64,000 bases of DNA from Pelargonium nanum (GCA_036897485.1 JAYMTF010000026.1:1-64000), one strand, 5' to 3'. Counted from the stretch's first letter, positions 10,001-24,156 are shown. A program made the numbers and translations. The notes: a model not told the origin generated them from the letters alone.

Positions 10001-12312
10001 GTTTGCCTTTTGTCGAGAAAACACAGTACTATAGATGTCTTCGGTCATAAAGATATTTAAAGTTATTTTATTTAGTTATTTAGACCAGGAATATGAGACT
10101 CTTTCTAATTCTATAATCACGAGGTATCTAAAAAATAGTATAGGTTTTACTAGCAAACAAAAAGGGGTCATACTAACTTTGTCAAATGAAAACTGTTATT
10201 TATATAAGTCCTCAACTTAAACGAATCAATTCTTGCAAAAGTTTAGTCTAATCCGTAAAAGAAGTTCTTTCTAGCTAACAAATTCCTACGCTAAGGCAAT
10301 TTCCTAGCATTTCCTCAGAGTTCTCCTCGAGGAGATTACAGCTATTGTCGAATAAATCCTTTTATAGTAAAGCCAATTGCAAATATTAGAAGGGCAAGTA
10401 AATATTAATATATTATATTTCTGTAAAGTAGTTTCCAAAACTAAGATATATAGTCTCGTATAAAATCCTCTTGCTTTAAGGCAAGTATAGGAGTCCTCCC
10501 TTTATTAAAAGTAAAAGGATCTGAGGTTTTCTATTAGAATTTTTAAGCATGCTTTTTTTTTTAATTATGATACTTTTTAATGGACTTTAAAACTTTTAAA
10601 AAAATAGGGAAGCTACTAAAGTTTCTTCATTAGATACAAGTTGAGCTTTCCCCACGTGACATACTAGGATTCCCCCTTATAAGCAACGCATTCCTAGTTT
10701 TATACAAGTTGGTTGTTTAGTTAACAACAAATAGCATCATAAAGCGGTTCTTACTTTATACTCAGCTAAATATAGTATGATTTTAAACATAATGGATCGA
10801 GGATTTCTGCTAGCTCAAATTCTGATTTAACTAAAGCCCTAATTAGAGTCTCCTTTTCATATTATATATACTCCAGCTACGTTTTATTCGGAGTTGCGGT
10901 ATTAAAAGCTTCTATAAAGACTTATAATAAACCTGTTAAAAAGTAGACCTTAACTAGGAGTTGCTTTGCCTTAAAGTGCAAATAAAGTTCCTTTTATAAA
11001 TGTCTTTAGTTAAATACTTTTTCTCTAAATCTAATTTATAGACCTTTTAAAGTGAATTAGTTTCCTAGAGTTAGGTGAGAAAGATAAAAGAGGGATCGGA
11101 TTAGTAGTTCTTAATTGATAAGTATAGGAAAAAGCTGAATCTACTAATTATAGAGCGTTCTTCTTTAAATAAATTAGGTAGACCTTATAAAGATTATAAT
11201 TAATTTTGAAATAGTATACTTTAACTCGCTATAGTAGCTATAGAATTTTTAGAATAAGCTAGACAACCCAGGCCCCCTAGTACTTCATTTCGGGAAGCTT
11301 AATTTATTATTACAGATTTATAGGAATTCCGTATATAATGTAGCCTTAGGTCTAGGAAGTATAATAAAGAAGTCTTTTTTATTACTTATTAGATGAAAGT
11401 ATAGTTCTGCTGCTTACTTCTGATTCAGATTAATAGGATTATTGTCTTTATAAGAGATAGTTTACTTAACTTAAATTAATAGATGATTGATATTGGGAAT
11501 TTTCTTTACAAAAAGCGTTTCAGTAAATAAGAGGTTTTCTAAAAGTAATAGAAAACATTGTTTTTGTCGGGGAATCCTGTAAAATTCCATTTAAATTTGT
11601 AGATTTGGTAGCCCTATTGATTAAATAATTTTAGCTTACAACTTCCGTTTTACACTAAGAAAAAGTCAGGCTAAGCTATAGGAAAAATCTAGCTTTTTTA
11701 TTAAAGCACTTATTTCTACTCAGTAAGTACCTAATTACGAGTGCCTTAATTTGTATTTTATCTAGACTTTGCCCTAGCTTTTACTTACATCTTATAGAAT
11801 CTGGTACTCTCGTAGGGTTTCTGGGCCATGCCTGCGTTAGCTCTTGTTTTCAATTTAACTAGAGTTACATTATTATAGAGCATAGGGTTCGCCGATTGTG
11901 TATCTATCATTAACCCTAAATTTAGAGTGTTTTACCATTCGAGTCGCTAAAGCAAATGACTAATCTTACATGTATTTGTAGTTTCAGGACCTACTAAAAA
12001 GCTGTAGTAGATTCTATTTTATTTCTTTATAAATATTAGAATGCGGAGCTGTCCACTATCACTTTCAGTTTTAAAATAACTTTATAAATAGTATTTTTTC
12101 AGAAACCCTTCTAAGCAACTCCGCAAATATCTATAGCACTTGGAGAACTGGACTAGGAAAGTATATATAATAAAGGGACTCACTTCAAAGAACAGGATTT
12201 CTCTTGTCATTCTATAGATAATTTAGTAGGAATATAGTATAGGAGGACTCATACAAGAATTTCTTCGGAAGCATTTACTAATTCAGAGGAGAACTTTAAT
12301 TCTGTTACGGTA
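4009..12312. other. gene-free AT-rich block
   Basis: No gene is seen in 8.3 kb. The longest ORF of the whole block lies here, at 7184-7453 on the minus strand: 89 codons, ATG start, low-complexity F/Y/L/S/K content and no family. Minor structures are a 7-bp inverted repeat at 6025-6043, an AT-rich 8-bp hairpin at 9417-9437 and a ten-T run at 10553-10562. A patch at 9220-9380 is GC- and purine-richer (aagaaccgttaagaacaag-type words) and resembles plant mitochondrial spacer DNA. G-run/C-run motifs are scattered throughout, for example gggatcccctg at 8347 and ggagtccccaatggg at 7577. Confidence 0.5.
7120..7141. repeat. 11-bp tandem duplication (2 copies)
   Basis: tattctacctg is repeated exactly, head to tail. 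This is a simple replication-slippage duplication in non-coding DNA. Confidence 0.9.
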
Positions 12313-12386
12313 TTTTGTGAGACGATTTGAACCTTTGTCTTTTCGATGAAGGAGGCTTTTGCATTACCAAGTATCCACCTCGAGAG
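12313..12386 (-). ncRNA. weak tRNA-like relic
   Basis: The minus strand reads GGTGGATACTTGGTAATGC (A-box-like), then a region with CTCCTTC in the anticodon-loop position, then AAAGG-TTCAAAT-CGTCT (B-box-like). Box spacing fits a tRNA of about 73 nt. The T-stem keeps 3 of 5 pairs and the anticodon stem does not pair. The resemblance is in order and spacing of boxes, not in a folded cloverleaf. Confidence 0.3.
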
Positions 12387-15300
12387 GGTTGATATCTAAA
12401 TTTTTACAGCACTTAATCTTTTCGGAGAATTCTCAAATAAAAATAAAATATAGGATTCTTCTACTAAGTGAAGAATATTTGAATTATAAGATTGAAATTG
12501 AACGAAGTTAAAGTTTTTTCTAATTATACCATGATTTGCTTTATAAGATCCCACAAAAGGCCCGTTTATTAGCTGTAAGTGTAAAAAGGAGGCACAAAAG
12601 GAGTCCTTTTTCTATTGAAGTGATTTTTCTTACCGACTTCGACGACCTATAAAAACTCCTCCTTATATCCTTATAAGTGGGTTTCATTATGCATGCCCAA
12701 AAGAGTAAGACGTTGTGATATATTTTATCTTTAGAAAACCCAGGCGAAGCGGGAAAATATATTACTTTCATTATTCTCCTCTAACCTTTTATTCCGGAAG
12801 TTCATATTTTTAGGGTCTGCCTTAAGGCGATAATTCAAACAAAGGATTCTCATATGCCGGTACTTATAAAATAAAAAAGAATTTCTTGGTTACTAATACC
12901 GGAAAAGTTGCCATTCGCAAATAATATGAATTTTTATTAAGAAAAAGTCCTCTCTTAGATTTCTATATTTAGTATTTAGTGTGACACTCAGACCTATAAA
13001 ATACTTTATTGCTTTATCTTTTATTCAGTAGAGAACCCCTTACTTTTTTTAGAGCCCTCTTCGAGTTTTAGTAGTGTAAGAGGTTCTGGAATATCTATTT
13101 AAGAGGAAAGCCTCATTATTTAATAATCCAAAAAATTCCATTGCTAGATACTTAATCCGTGTAGAAAATTTATAGCCTATCTTATATTTCAACAAGGTTT
13201 TTCCCTCCTTACTTAGAGCTTGATTAGAACTTCTTCTCGGGTTGCCTTTTACATTTCTCAGCTACACCTATTGAAGGGTATCTCTAAGCTTTTATATGCC
13301 TTAACCTCTAATTAGTAAAGCTATTCCTAGGAAAAAATCTTAATAAACTATACCGGAAAATCTGAGTGATAGAAAAAGTAGGATTCTTTTTAAGAATTAA
13401 CACTATAAAAACATAGGTTACAAAACCTAAGCGAGCCCCTATTTATGTTTACGCTAGTTATTGAGGATAGCATTTATAATTTTAGTAAGTAGTACTTTGG
13501 TATAAAAAGCTTATCCAGAGTTAAAGGTAGAAAAGTCAAATTTATGTTGTTTCCTTTTAAAATTACTTTTAAAGTATTAGTACTTACACTATTCTCAAGG
13601 TATAAACCAGAGTAGGCATAAAACTAAGAGTCCTTTAATGACAGTTTATTTTTAAGAATATTTTCAGGAAAAAAAAGTACTTTTTAATCCGGAGTCTCTG
13701 GGCACTTACTCGAAAGATTAAGCTAAGTAGTATCTAAAATTTATACTTAGTGGAACGCTACAAAACCTTTGAAATTACTAAGAGTAAAAGCAAGTAAAGG
13801 CTGCAGCTCCTGAAGGGTTTGCTTCTCGTAAGGTCTTATATCTTCTGTTGTAGCTCACGTCACTTTGAAACTGGATCCTTTTCCATCTTTCGTATGATGT
13901 TTATTTTAGGGTTTTTTCTCTTATATTATACGAATACAGGTAAGGTTTAATTAATACTCTTTAAGTCGTCTAGCTTTATAGTGTTTCTAACCCTTAATAT
14001 CTTCAAAACAGTACCTATGAAGTAAGACTATAAAATTCAGTAATTGGTCACCTCTACAATTACCAAACAAATTATATAATTTATATAGAATTAATAAAAG
14101 GCGAAAGTTAATTTTCCCGACGCAGGGAATCCTTAATTATAAGATTAGAAACCTTAAAGCTTATTTAACTCATTGACTCAGATCCGCATATCTAAGGTAT
14201 CCATTTAGAACTCCCTTGTTACTATAGTAGTGGTTCTTAATTCAGGATTCCCTCTTTTAACACCCTAGAACTAAATTTATTTTAAAGTCTTAGGTCTTAT
14301 TTGGATAAGTATATACTTTATAAACTGACTATATGCCCATTTACGTGGCCTATAATGCGCGTCCGCAGCCCCTTCCGGGTTTATCCCTATTTCTTGTTTT
14401 TTCGTTCGATTTTACTATATTTTTTCTAATACACTGAGTACGGAAGCTCCAAGCGACCTAGAACTTCTTTGTATATCTACTGTTTATGATATTACAATCA
14501 GTCTTAACTTATATCTTATATAGGGTGTCTTTCTTCTAGTATAGTCCCTTTAGCTCTTCAGTAAGCAATTAGGGGTTCGTAACACAAAAGGGCAATATTA
14601 TTCTATTGCAATTATGATGACATAAGACAGGTAGGTAAACAAAGTAACTAACTTCTATTGCTAGAGTATTCTTATTAAATTAAAAGATACCCGATTCTCT
14701 CAAGATATTCACAACTAATTACTTCGACCAAATGAAGGTAACCCTTATAGCACACTATTTAATTAATAAATAATTTACTTTTCATAGGATACCCTGAGAG
14801 ACACTTAAAGTCCCAAAACCAAATAAAATCACCGACTCGCTTAAGACCCCCTGCCCTTAAATTTTCTAGGAGGACCTCAGTATGAAATACTTAATATTAT
14901 AAACAACCCCTATAGACTATAGAATAGAGCTCAGGCTGAGATATACAAAAGAAGAACTAGCAAATAATACGATTGTGCGAAGTGTCTCTAACTCCAAAAG
15001 CGCAAGCTTATAGTTTTAAAATCTCTTATGGGCAATATGCATTAAAAGAAGAGGGCTACTCCTGTACACTACAGAAGCCCTTGTTTAAGACGAGTCATTG
15101 TGCTCTCCCAGGCCCTTTACGGAAAAATGTTAGTGCTTGGTAATTCGGAACTGGGGTAGAGTTTAAAAGTATGAAATAAAAAATAGCTGCCGTATTCAAT
15201 AGAAAACTACAAAGGGTTTCCTCTAGGGGCTCCCTAATACCATACTAAATTAGCTAACAAAAGCTTTGTTCCTTTGAGTAATCAAATATAGCTTTCTGTA

Positions 15301-18300
15301 ATAAGTAACTAATAAGTACAGCTTATCGGGCAAGTATCACCCCCTTTTTTTAAATAGGCCAAGAGCCCCAAGCTTTATATTAAATACCCAGGGCTTCCTC
15401 CCTTATAATCAGAAATACAAGGAACCCATATTAATAGTTTAATAGTATAGAAAAAATTAATATAACATTAAGATGCCCCGCAAACTTAGAAAATCCCGTG
15501 CTTTTAAGAAATATGTGGGTAAATCCTTATTAACTAAGCGCCTAATTCCATTTTTATACTTATTTTCCTGAAAACTGCTATCCTTTAGGTTAAAGCTATA
15601 CTTCAAACGACTTCTTTACTCTTATTTTTTAAATTGTTCTTATACTAGAGTATCCTACAATATAGGTTTATTCTACCTTATTACTTATTACAAGCTCAAG
15701 ACCTCCTGTAAACCGTATTTAAAGGGTCATGCTCACGGGTTGTGACCAAAGGTGTCCTCAAGTGATACACTTAACGCTTTTAAAAGAAGCAACTTTATTC
15801 TGTTAAGTAAGAAGGAGCCTATATATTAGCCAAAGAAGCGTAAAGCGAAGTCCTCGTAGTTATATGATACAGTACGGATATCTTTACGGCATTTTCTCGA
15901 ATAAAGGTCACACTAACACTTATATAGTATAGTATTAGGCAGTAATTCATTATCAAACTTTGTAACTGAAGAGTTTCCTTATAGCCCTATTCGGCTTAGG
16001 AATTCCCAAGGAGCTCCTTTGACTAACACTTAGTTATATAATTTAGTTTGTTTATTAGTTCCAAGAAAGGAAAACAAGCACTATTTAGAACCTTACTGAT
16101 AATGATAATTAAGCTGCTCATTACATAAGTACTAACACAAGTACATAACTTACCCTATAGTTTCAGGACAAGTTTCCAAAAATGCCTTAGGTCCCTACAG
16201 TTCTTGTTTTTAAGCTTTATGTTATGGAGAAGCGAATTAAGTTTAAGTCGGAAGCGTATTATAAACCCTTTTGGCGTTTGACTTGTCAAAGATATGAAAG
16301 TCGCGGGTTACTTTACTTAGACAGGAGTACAAAATTAAAAAGGGAAGTTCCTTTGTTTTAGGGTAATGAGAAAAGCTCCAAATACACAAGCGCAGTTTCT
16401 ATGTTATGTAATCAAATTATTTGTATTAATATTGAGTCCCTCTATAGAAACCGGTTTAATGCAATAGATATGTATTATTCTTAATCAAAGCCCTATTTAC
16501 AGGCTTTAAGCAGTTGATTACTTAGCGAGGGTTGACACTTAGAAATACAAAACAATTCAAAGAATAATAGTCTGCTGGCAAGCATCTACTTATTGAACGA
16601 AAAGTTATGAGTTTATATATGCTTACGCCAAAAGGCAGGTCGTACACTTATATTACAAGGCCCCTTTACATAAATCAGGGAATCCGAAACTGCTTAGTAC
16701 AAATACAAAGATCCCCTTGAGAAGCATAAATAAAACTTAAAGTAAAAAAGAAGAAATTTCGCATACAAAATCTTGTGCCCCTAAAAACCCGGCAAAAGCG
16801 CTCAAAATACAGGTTTTCGGTTCTCTCTCTATATAGGATAAAAGCACTTCAGCAAAAATGAACTAGAAAAAACATATCAAATCGAGTCGTTTTTTGATGC
16901 ATTCAACCCTTTTAAGAAAAGAAAGAGGGTCTTTTGAGGGTCACTTTTCACGTAAAAAAACAAGAAACCCTATAGTTTATAGTTTTTACTACGACTTTAG
17001 AGGATAAATAATTCCTGAAATTATATACCCAATATTATAGAGTGTGCTACCCCGGATAAACTTAGAAGGTTTTCTCTAAATTCACAGGGTCATTAAGAAT
17101 CTATTTGCTTGGTATAATATTCAGAACACGGGTTGGCTATGAGAAGCCCCGGACCCAGAACAAGCTTATAAAGAAGGGGTACTTGTTACACTATAAGTTT
17201 TGTGCGCCTTTATGATAACTACTAGTTAAGAATAAGGTACGTAATTCTTTAGTTACATTTATATCCTATTTTTATCAGGCTTAATAGCTGGGGTTTTTCT
17301 CACCAACTTAGTGATACACCGTAAATCTGGTATGGGAGTCTTTTTTAAATTGTAAGAGTAACAAAAATACAGGGAAACCAATCACTGTCTAAGGGAATTC
17401 ATAAGTAGTCAACTCATATAGATCAGACTCTTTTAGAGTCTAGCAATTTAGATTAACCCTGTTGGAGCCGTTAAAACCCAGGGAACTCTTGTATAGACAT
17501 ATAAGGTTACACCCCCCGAGATACCCCTTCTTCACCTCGCTAAAATATCGTCAGCGTAACCCTGATGCTAAATTAATATACAGTCTAGTAATCCCCTCTT
17601 GGGCGTTACTTAAAAACCAAGACTTGTTCCTAAGTTTCTCATTTTATATACCAAGACTCGATTGGCTTGCAAATGCTACCAAGTAGATTCCTAAGTCTTA
17701 AGGCGAGTCTGAAAAAAGTATACACATAATATATACAAATTTCCACTTGAATGCATTCCGATTACTACTTTGCGCCTTACCATTTTGAATGTAACCTATG
17801 CCGGATTTACATTAACTTCTGATCCAACAACCAGGCCTAGTCCTTGTTTTCCTATGATTGCCGACTTATTGTAAAAATACAGAACTCAAACTCTAATCAC
17901 ACATGAAAAACTTATACCTAAGGGGTACACTTTCCGAAAACTTTTGCCGAGTTCTTGCCTACACTACTAATTTTAGACTTCGCTACACCGTAACTCCTCC
18001 GTAGAGAACGGTAACTGCAAAAAGGGGTAAATCCGGGCTAGGCCATCTAAACTAAAACTTCGTATATCGCACTTCGGTTGAGTTAAAGTCAATCCTTTAC
18101 TTGTGAAAACTAATAAAAGCACCTGGTATCTACATAAAATTATTAATTTATACCCTCTATCTATTAGAGGCAACTTAACGCTAAAGCGAAAGAGTGCTTA
18201 TTATAGTACTAAATATTAGGACAACTCTTAAACCTTAATTTCCAAAAAGTAAGTGAGAATTTTTTTATCTCAAGCATTTTTAATTAACAAAAGCCTCCGT

Positions 18301-19543
18301 AAAATTCTAAATACAGTATATTTTACACTGCCAGGTTAGTAAACCTCGACCCCTCACCTCAAAGTTATAAGCTCCTTATCGCCTTTTTTTAATACTGAGC
18401 TATTAGTAAAAACGTAAATCCTAAGGGAATTCCATTAACGTAGCAACTCGAAGCAGAACTTGTTTATAGCGGTTTTTTAAAAGGTACAGGTAGCAGAATC
18501 CCGGAGCAACCCGTGATTTTTTTTTAGAATGAAGAATCTAGATCTCCTGTCTATAACCACAAAACTCTTAAGATAATAAGGAAAAACACTTATATAGAAC
18601 TTTTCACATTCCTATGAGATCCTGTTATATCTGGATCTCGTTCACAATATTGAAATTTCCTTTATTATGGATACCCTTGATCTAGTTCATGTGTTACAGG
18701 TTATATCCGTGTAAGCTAAAGCAGGGGCAGGAAATTTAAGAAAAATTATAATGATAAGGTTAACGCTTAATTTACAGTCTAAAAAATAATAGAAGTTTAC
18801 GCCGTAACCCACTTATTGAGTGAGGTAGGAGTCTGGTCATTTCGTACAAATCAACCTCATTCTCTCGTTAATAATATCTTAGAAGCTCTTAAAAAGCGAT
18901 ACTAACCTTTTTTTTGTTCAGCCATAACTAATGTTAAGGATCTCAAAGGTTTTTTTTAATTAATTCCTGTCTTGATAAATTTTCCCAACTTTAATTCCCG
19001 TATCTTATTAGCTTAAGCTGTAAAAACTAAGGAAGATTGCTCGAGAAAGCTATTCTATAACATCCTAATAAGAGGGTTATAAAGTATGTACACTCGCACC
19101 TATTAAGGCAAAAGGACTCATTTAGGACTGCCTCTAGTCAGAATTAAGTAATAACAAACAAAACTTGTACTTTGCAAACTATATCTGGGATACTGACAAA
19201 TATAAAAATCCAGGCAGGGGCCCGGGGTATAGTAGAAGCCTGTTTGAATTTCCAGGTTTGCTTTGCTTGTCAAATTTCTTTATATGAACTTTTTTAATCG
19301 GAAGCACATAAGAGGATTCTTCAGGTCCAAAGCTTTTCGTGCTATAAAGAGTGTTTTAACATCTAGCTAAGGATTTCCCAGTTAATGACAGCCTTTGCTT
19401 TAAGAATTTAAAAATTAAAATTAGTATTACAAAACCGAATGGAATAAAATTGCTTAGGTAGATATAAATATTCAGAATGATACTAGTACCTCTAAGGGAT
19501 CATCATAAAGTAAGAGAAAGGCCCTGCTTAACATATTTTATGT
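12387..19543. other. gene-free AT-rich block
   Basis: Nothing recognisable as a gene. The longest ORFs are 12541-12771 minus (76 codons) and 17462-17686 plus (74 codons, opened by a TTG rather than an ATG); neither resembles a family. A short GC-rich spot lies at about 14343-14385 (gcgcgtccgcagccccttcc). GGATCC occurs at 13873. Confidence 0.5.
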
Positions 19544-19614
19544 TCTACCCTAACCAAGCGGCAAAGCACTACCCTTTGATAAAGACATTCAAGGGTTCAA
19601 GTCCTGTTCTTTAA
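19544..19614 (+). ncRNA. tRNA-like relic, tRNA-Gln-like arrangement
   Basis: AACCAAGCGGCAAAGCA matches the CCAAGCGG(T)AA-GCA D-arm style of tRNA-Gln. In the anticodon-loop position CTTTGAT carries T33 and TTG, the glutamine anticodon. The T-arm AAGGG-TTCAAGT-CCTGT keeps 4 of 5 pairs counting one wobble. The anticodon stem is not paired and the acceptor stem is mostly lost, so it is not functional. The coincidence of a Gln-like D-arm with a Gln anticodon makes descent from a tRNA-Gln plausible but unproven. Confidence 0.35.
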
Positions 19615-22600
19615 ATTTTTTAGTTAATACTTATTTTTTGTTACTTTTAAAAAGAATTTTCAGTACAGGTACTTGGTTTAGTCCCTTTTTGTATAAGCTG
19701 CCTTTCCAGAAAGGGGCAAACAAGTTTCTAGCTTCTGTGATACAGAAAAATTTAAGGTAGGGGTGCGGCTTCAATAAAATTCTCAGGGGTAAAGTCTCTC
19801 CGAAAAACGTTATTAAGAAATCTATTCCCGGGACAGTCCACTAAAAAATAAACGTTTAAAAGTTGATTTATATTCAAGTTTTCACAGAAAAGGCTAGAGC
19901 AAAGTAGGTTTTAAAGGGTACTTTTGAGAGTTTCCAACTAGCGGGTATCAAGCATTTTGTTGTGATTAAACAAGTAAAAAAGATCGTTAGGAGTTTCAAG
20001 AGTAGTTTTAGATATAAAGTAGGCACCTGCAGTAGATTTTGTGTCTAGGAGAGCCCTTTCAAAGCTTTTCCTTTAACGTGCTCAGGAGTTCCCTATACTT
20101 TAATTTTGCGTAGCTATGGGTCTTTGTTTATAAGGGGAAGCTCTATTGAAGGAACCCATATAAACTTTACTTAACAAAGCGGAGCTTAACTAATAAAAAG
20201 GAATTTTAAGCGGAAGAAAGTATAGTATTAAAAACTTACGCGATTTCTTAAATGGAGAAAAATCGTACATCGAGGGGTCCCTTAGAAATACTAAAAAAAT
20301 CCGCCTCAAGAATATATGAGCTTTCCCCTTATATTTTGAACCCGTTTCCTAATAATTTTACGCGTATTGAGTCTCGCTTTACCGGATATAGAGCCCCTTT
20401 ATCAATAGTTAAGTATCCCGGTGTTTGTCTAATTTGGGGTACAGCCCTTAAGCTCTAAAACAGATAATGACTTAAATAAAGTAACAATCCAAGAGAGTCC
20501 CCTTTATGTTTGAATTAGTTAAGTTAACAAAACCTTTTTTCATCATATGCTTTTAACTTTCCTCATATATATCTTTTTTGCAAGTCAAGCTATTTTTGCT
20601 GATACACTGAAATGCTTTTTTAGTATTAGAATTCAAAGTACATTTACTCGTTTATTTTAGAGCATATATTACATTTACAGGGACAAACCCCAAGACATAT
20701 CCTATTTGTTACTGCGGCCAGGAGTCCTTTGATTTATATATATTAGTGTTGTGAGTCTTATCAACGGGGCCGAATAGGTAGGCCAATATAAAAAGCTATT
20801 AGTCCTTCATTTTCCAAGGGGGTTCCGCTTTAGAGTTATACGTCTTAGTTGAGGAGTCGTATGAAAAATCTTATACTTTTAGATCTAAGGGTTGTCAAGG
20901 AATTTGCTTTTCTTCTGATATATTCAAGAAAAAGTTTCTTGGATTAGCGCCCTAGTTTTCGTAGTAAATACGAAAGAAAGTAAAAAGCGCAAGCAAGGAA
21001 GTCCCTTTTTTAAGAAAGCAAAACGGGGGTAATTCTACAACATAAATAAAGAACTTGTCAAACATATGTTTTCACTTAAATCTCTATTGTATTTAATCAT
21101 TGTAAAGATACTTATCAATTTTTTCTAACTTCCTCTACAAAGGATAAGTCAATCCAGGGATCTGATACCAGAATATAGTAAACAAGGAATCTCAATATCC
21201 TTTTTAAGAGTCATAGTGCCCACTATAAAAAGTCTTTCTTTACCCCTTTTTCTAAAAACACTAAATTACGTACAAAAAAGAGGTTTTAGTGGAGAGGTAT
21301 AACGAAGTTAAGGTCCTTCTCACAGTCCTTTAGTTTTGGAACTCAGATACTTATTATTTATTATTAGGCCTATAGAAACACGGAGACTCTTATGTCATGT
21401 CTGGAATTTATTCTTTCCTTTAGCTATCTATATAATCATAATCGGGTGCTTTTTTTTATTGGATCTCCCTCTTTTGCCACTCATGAGTAAAACCCGTGAA
21501 TATCAAGTAATATGAGTATACCAATACTTAAATTTATAGAGCCTCAGTAATATAGTTGTTACTTTTCAAGGAATTTTACGGATAACCCCGCAAAGCTTGC
21601 TAGTGTTTCTGCTGGTTATGGAGTTTTAATCTCAAATTTTAGTTTATAAAATCTCTACCCTTTTGTAATACCCCCTTGAAATAAAACTAGGGGTTTCCGG
21701 TTACGCAAGAAATTTCCTTTTTATTAAAAGTTACCCCCTTTGTTAGAAGCACGGAAGAAAATAACAAAGTTAAAGGTAAAGAAAGAACACCTATGTAGCA
21801 TATTTAGAGAAAAGTTTAGCAGAAGCATCGAATATAAGCCCTTTCATAGAAATGAATCCCCTCCTGGAAACACGTATAAGTTTGCACTGTTTGTCCCGAT
21901 TCTCGAACAATTAATCTCAACCTCCTTAGAATAAGTTTTTTTTAATATATCAGCCCTTTTCTTGCGAGAGAGAGGGGTTCCCCTTATAGGCAACAACTCC
22001 TATACTACTTAAATAAAGAAGTAGCCCGGAAATCCATAACCAGTACCTTGCTTTTTTACCTCTGATTACTCTTATATATTCGTTGTGTCCTTTACACCTA
22101 TCTTAGAAAACCAACAGCCTAGGTAGTAGACAGATTCTATATTTGATATATGTATACCAAAAAATCCTGCTTTACGAAAGTACCAACAACTATTCGATGC
22201 ATTATACGTTCAGTATAGTATTTACCTCATTTTATACTGGCCGGCTTCTTGAGAGTAGAACCTAAACCCTATGAAAAGGGAAATGCCAGGGTTCGAGTCT
22301 GATTAGTTATAGAAAGGCAGAATTCCTGTTAAGTATTTGATAAGTAAAATTAACTAACAAGTGCTGCTTACAGTTCGAATTGAATTAATTACACCGAAGA
22401 AAAAGGGGTAGTTAGGTAACAGTTTACTCTATATCTTTTGTATCTTAAAGCCCTCTTATTCATAACATATTTAAGGTGGTTTTACTTTAGAAAAATTAGG
22501 AGTATCCGGAATTTTATTAGTTATTAGCTTACTTTTTACAAGTTGGGATCTCCTGGTAAGGCAAAAGGGGGCTCTACTTCACTTTTTTCTAATATCGACA

Positions 22601-24082
22601 AGTTACGGATTACTAGGTTTCTAAAGGAGCTTGTTTTCACAAAGAATTAAGTAATTCCTGTGGATTTAGGAAATTACAGGATTTTACTACGTATTTTAAC
22701 AAAATTGACTAATAATTCCGAATAATGTACAGGGTTGCTCTAAACTTGAACACGATCTTTTCTTTACTTTTTGACCTAACAAGATCCCTTTAACTCTAAT
22801 CTTAAGGAGAGCCTGTAGAATTTAAACACCTCTTACTTAAAAAAAATACATGAATTCGTGTAATCCCGGACTAAAAACCTTAAATATTGTGGTGCTCGAT
22901 CTTAAAATAGTTTCCTAGTAAGGGTTTTCCCTTGACCTGAAAGGCTTTTATTGCTTGCTAAAAGAACCCCTTAAACCTAACCAGTACAAAGAAATACTTG
23001 ATGTATAACATTACGGAATACCTCCAACCTAGGAGTATAAAAAGGCTTAGAGCTAGTAACTGGGAGCGAGAGCGAATAAATTGGCTTATAACAAACTTAC
23101 TCAAATAGATTTACCCTATCCTACACAGTACATGTCCCTGAATTCTGATCTAATAAAACAAGGATTCGGTATCTATGATTGGTGTAGAAAGCCGATCTCT
23201 CTAAATAAAAAAGTTTTTCAGCTTTCTCAGCTTGCATAAGGTTCTATTTAGTTTAATTACTGACTTCATCCTGACTGATGAAACTTTAAGGAGAGCGGGT
23301 TCGACTATTGCTAAACGAATGTACTTACAATCACTATAAGAAGGTTTCCTAGACTCAGGAATTTCTAGATTTGAAGAACAAACCTGCCCTTTAATTCTTG
23401 ATTACTCTTCTGATAGTATCCAGACCCTCCTCGAAATCGCTTCGGTTAAAAAACCACTAAAAGTGTCTAAGGAAAGAACAAGTATAATTTATGTTAACTA
23501 TAGGATTAGAACCTGTGTTAATTTACTACTTAAAGACTTTGCTTGACTTCTTCCGGACTTTGTGTCATAGATTAAATAGTAGCTCCTAAAACTCCTGTTT
23601 ATTATACAAAGCACTTAGATTCTTACTTACAATCAATATTATATAAATATCAAGGTTAATTTAGATATAAAAGAAAAATCACAAAACTCTCGGCTAGACA
23701 TTTTTAACCCCCCAGAAGCGTTTACATCTGAAGTTTTAGTATTTTATGCTGCTCTAGGTCTCCACTCGCGGGTAACTTCTGCTACTGTATCTACCCAGGT
23801 AATATTCATAGTTTACGATAAAGAGGGATCCTATTCTATATTTTTTAAGTATATAAAATAAGGATAATTATGTAATTACCTAGAATAAGTATACTTATTT
23901 TAGCAAGTACTTGATAGATTTTTATATTATTAGGAATCCAAACTCGTGCTTGGTTTTTCTGAACATACAGTATTTTTTTTTACAAGGAGCTGAAGTCTTT
24001 CTTAGTTTCAAATCGAGAACCCCTAATTAAATGTTGGCATGATAACTTTTTTTAGAGATAGAGAGATAGGTATGCGGGGCGT
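19615..24082. other. gene-free AT-rich block
   Basis: No gene. Short ORFs only: 20252-20458 + (68 codons) and 21740-21934 + (64 codons). A lone B-box-like string, ccagggttcgagtctgatt, lies at 22286-22304 without a partner A-box at tRNA distance. Confidence 0.5.
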
Positions 24083-24156
24083 GCTGAGATAGTTCAGTTG
24101 GTTAGAGCAAAGTACTACAAAAGCTTGTGTCAATGGTTCGAATCCCGTTTATTCCT
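24083..24156 (+). ncRNA. best tRNA-like relic of the window
   Basis: Length and spacing are exactly those of a tRNA. T8-A9 is present. The D-stem GTTC/GAGC pairs fully (one wobble) around the loop AGTTGGTTA. Anticodon stem AAGTA/AGCTT pairs 4 of 5 (one wobble), and the loop CTACAAA has T33, giving anticodon ACA. The variable loop is GTGTC. The T-loop TTCGAAT is canonical on a stem with 3 of 5 pairs. The acceptor stem (GCTGAGA with TTATTCC) keeps only the two end pairs plus wobbles. Two of four helices are sound, so this is clearly tRNA-derived sequence but very probably not an active tRNA. ACA is not an anticodon normally used, which also argues for decay. Confidence 0.55.

Noticed and set aside
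10322-10335. 14-bp perfect palindrome tctcctcgaggaga
   Set aside because: About four perfect 14-bp palindromes are expected by chance in a window this size.
9417-14088. tatataatttatatag present at both 9421 and 14073
   Set aside because: Sixteen bases of almost pure A/T; low information in an AT-rich block.
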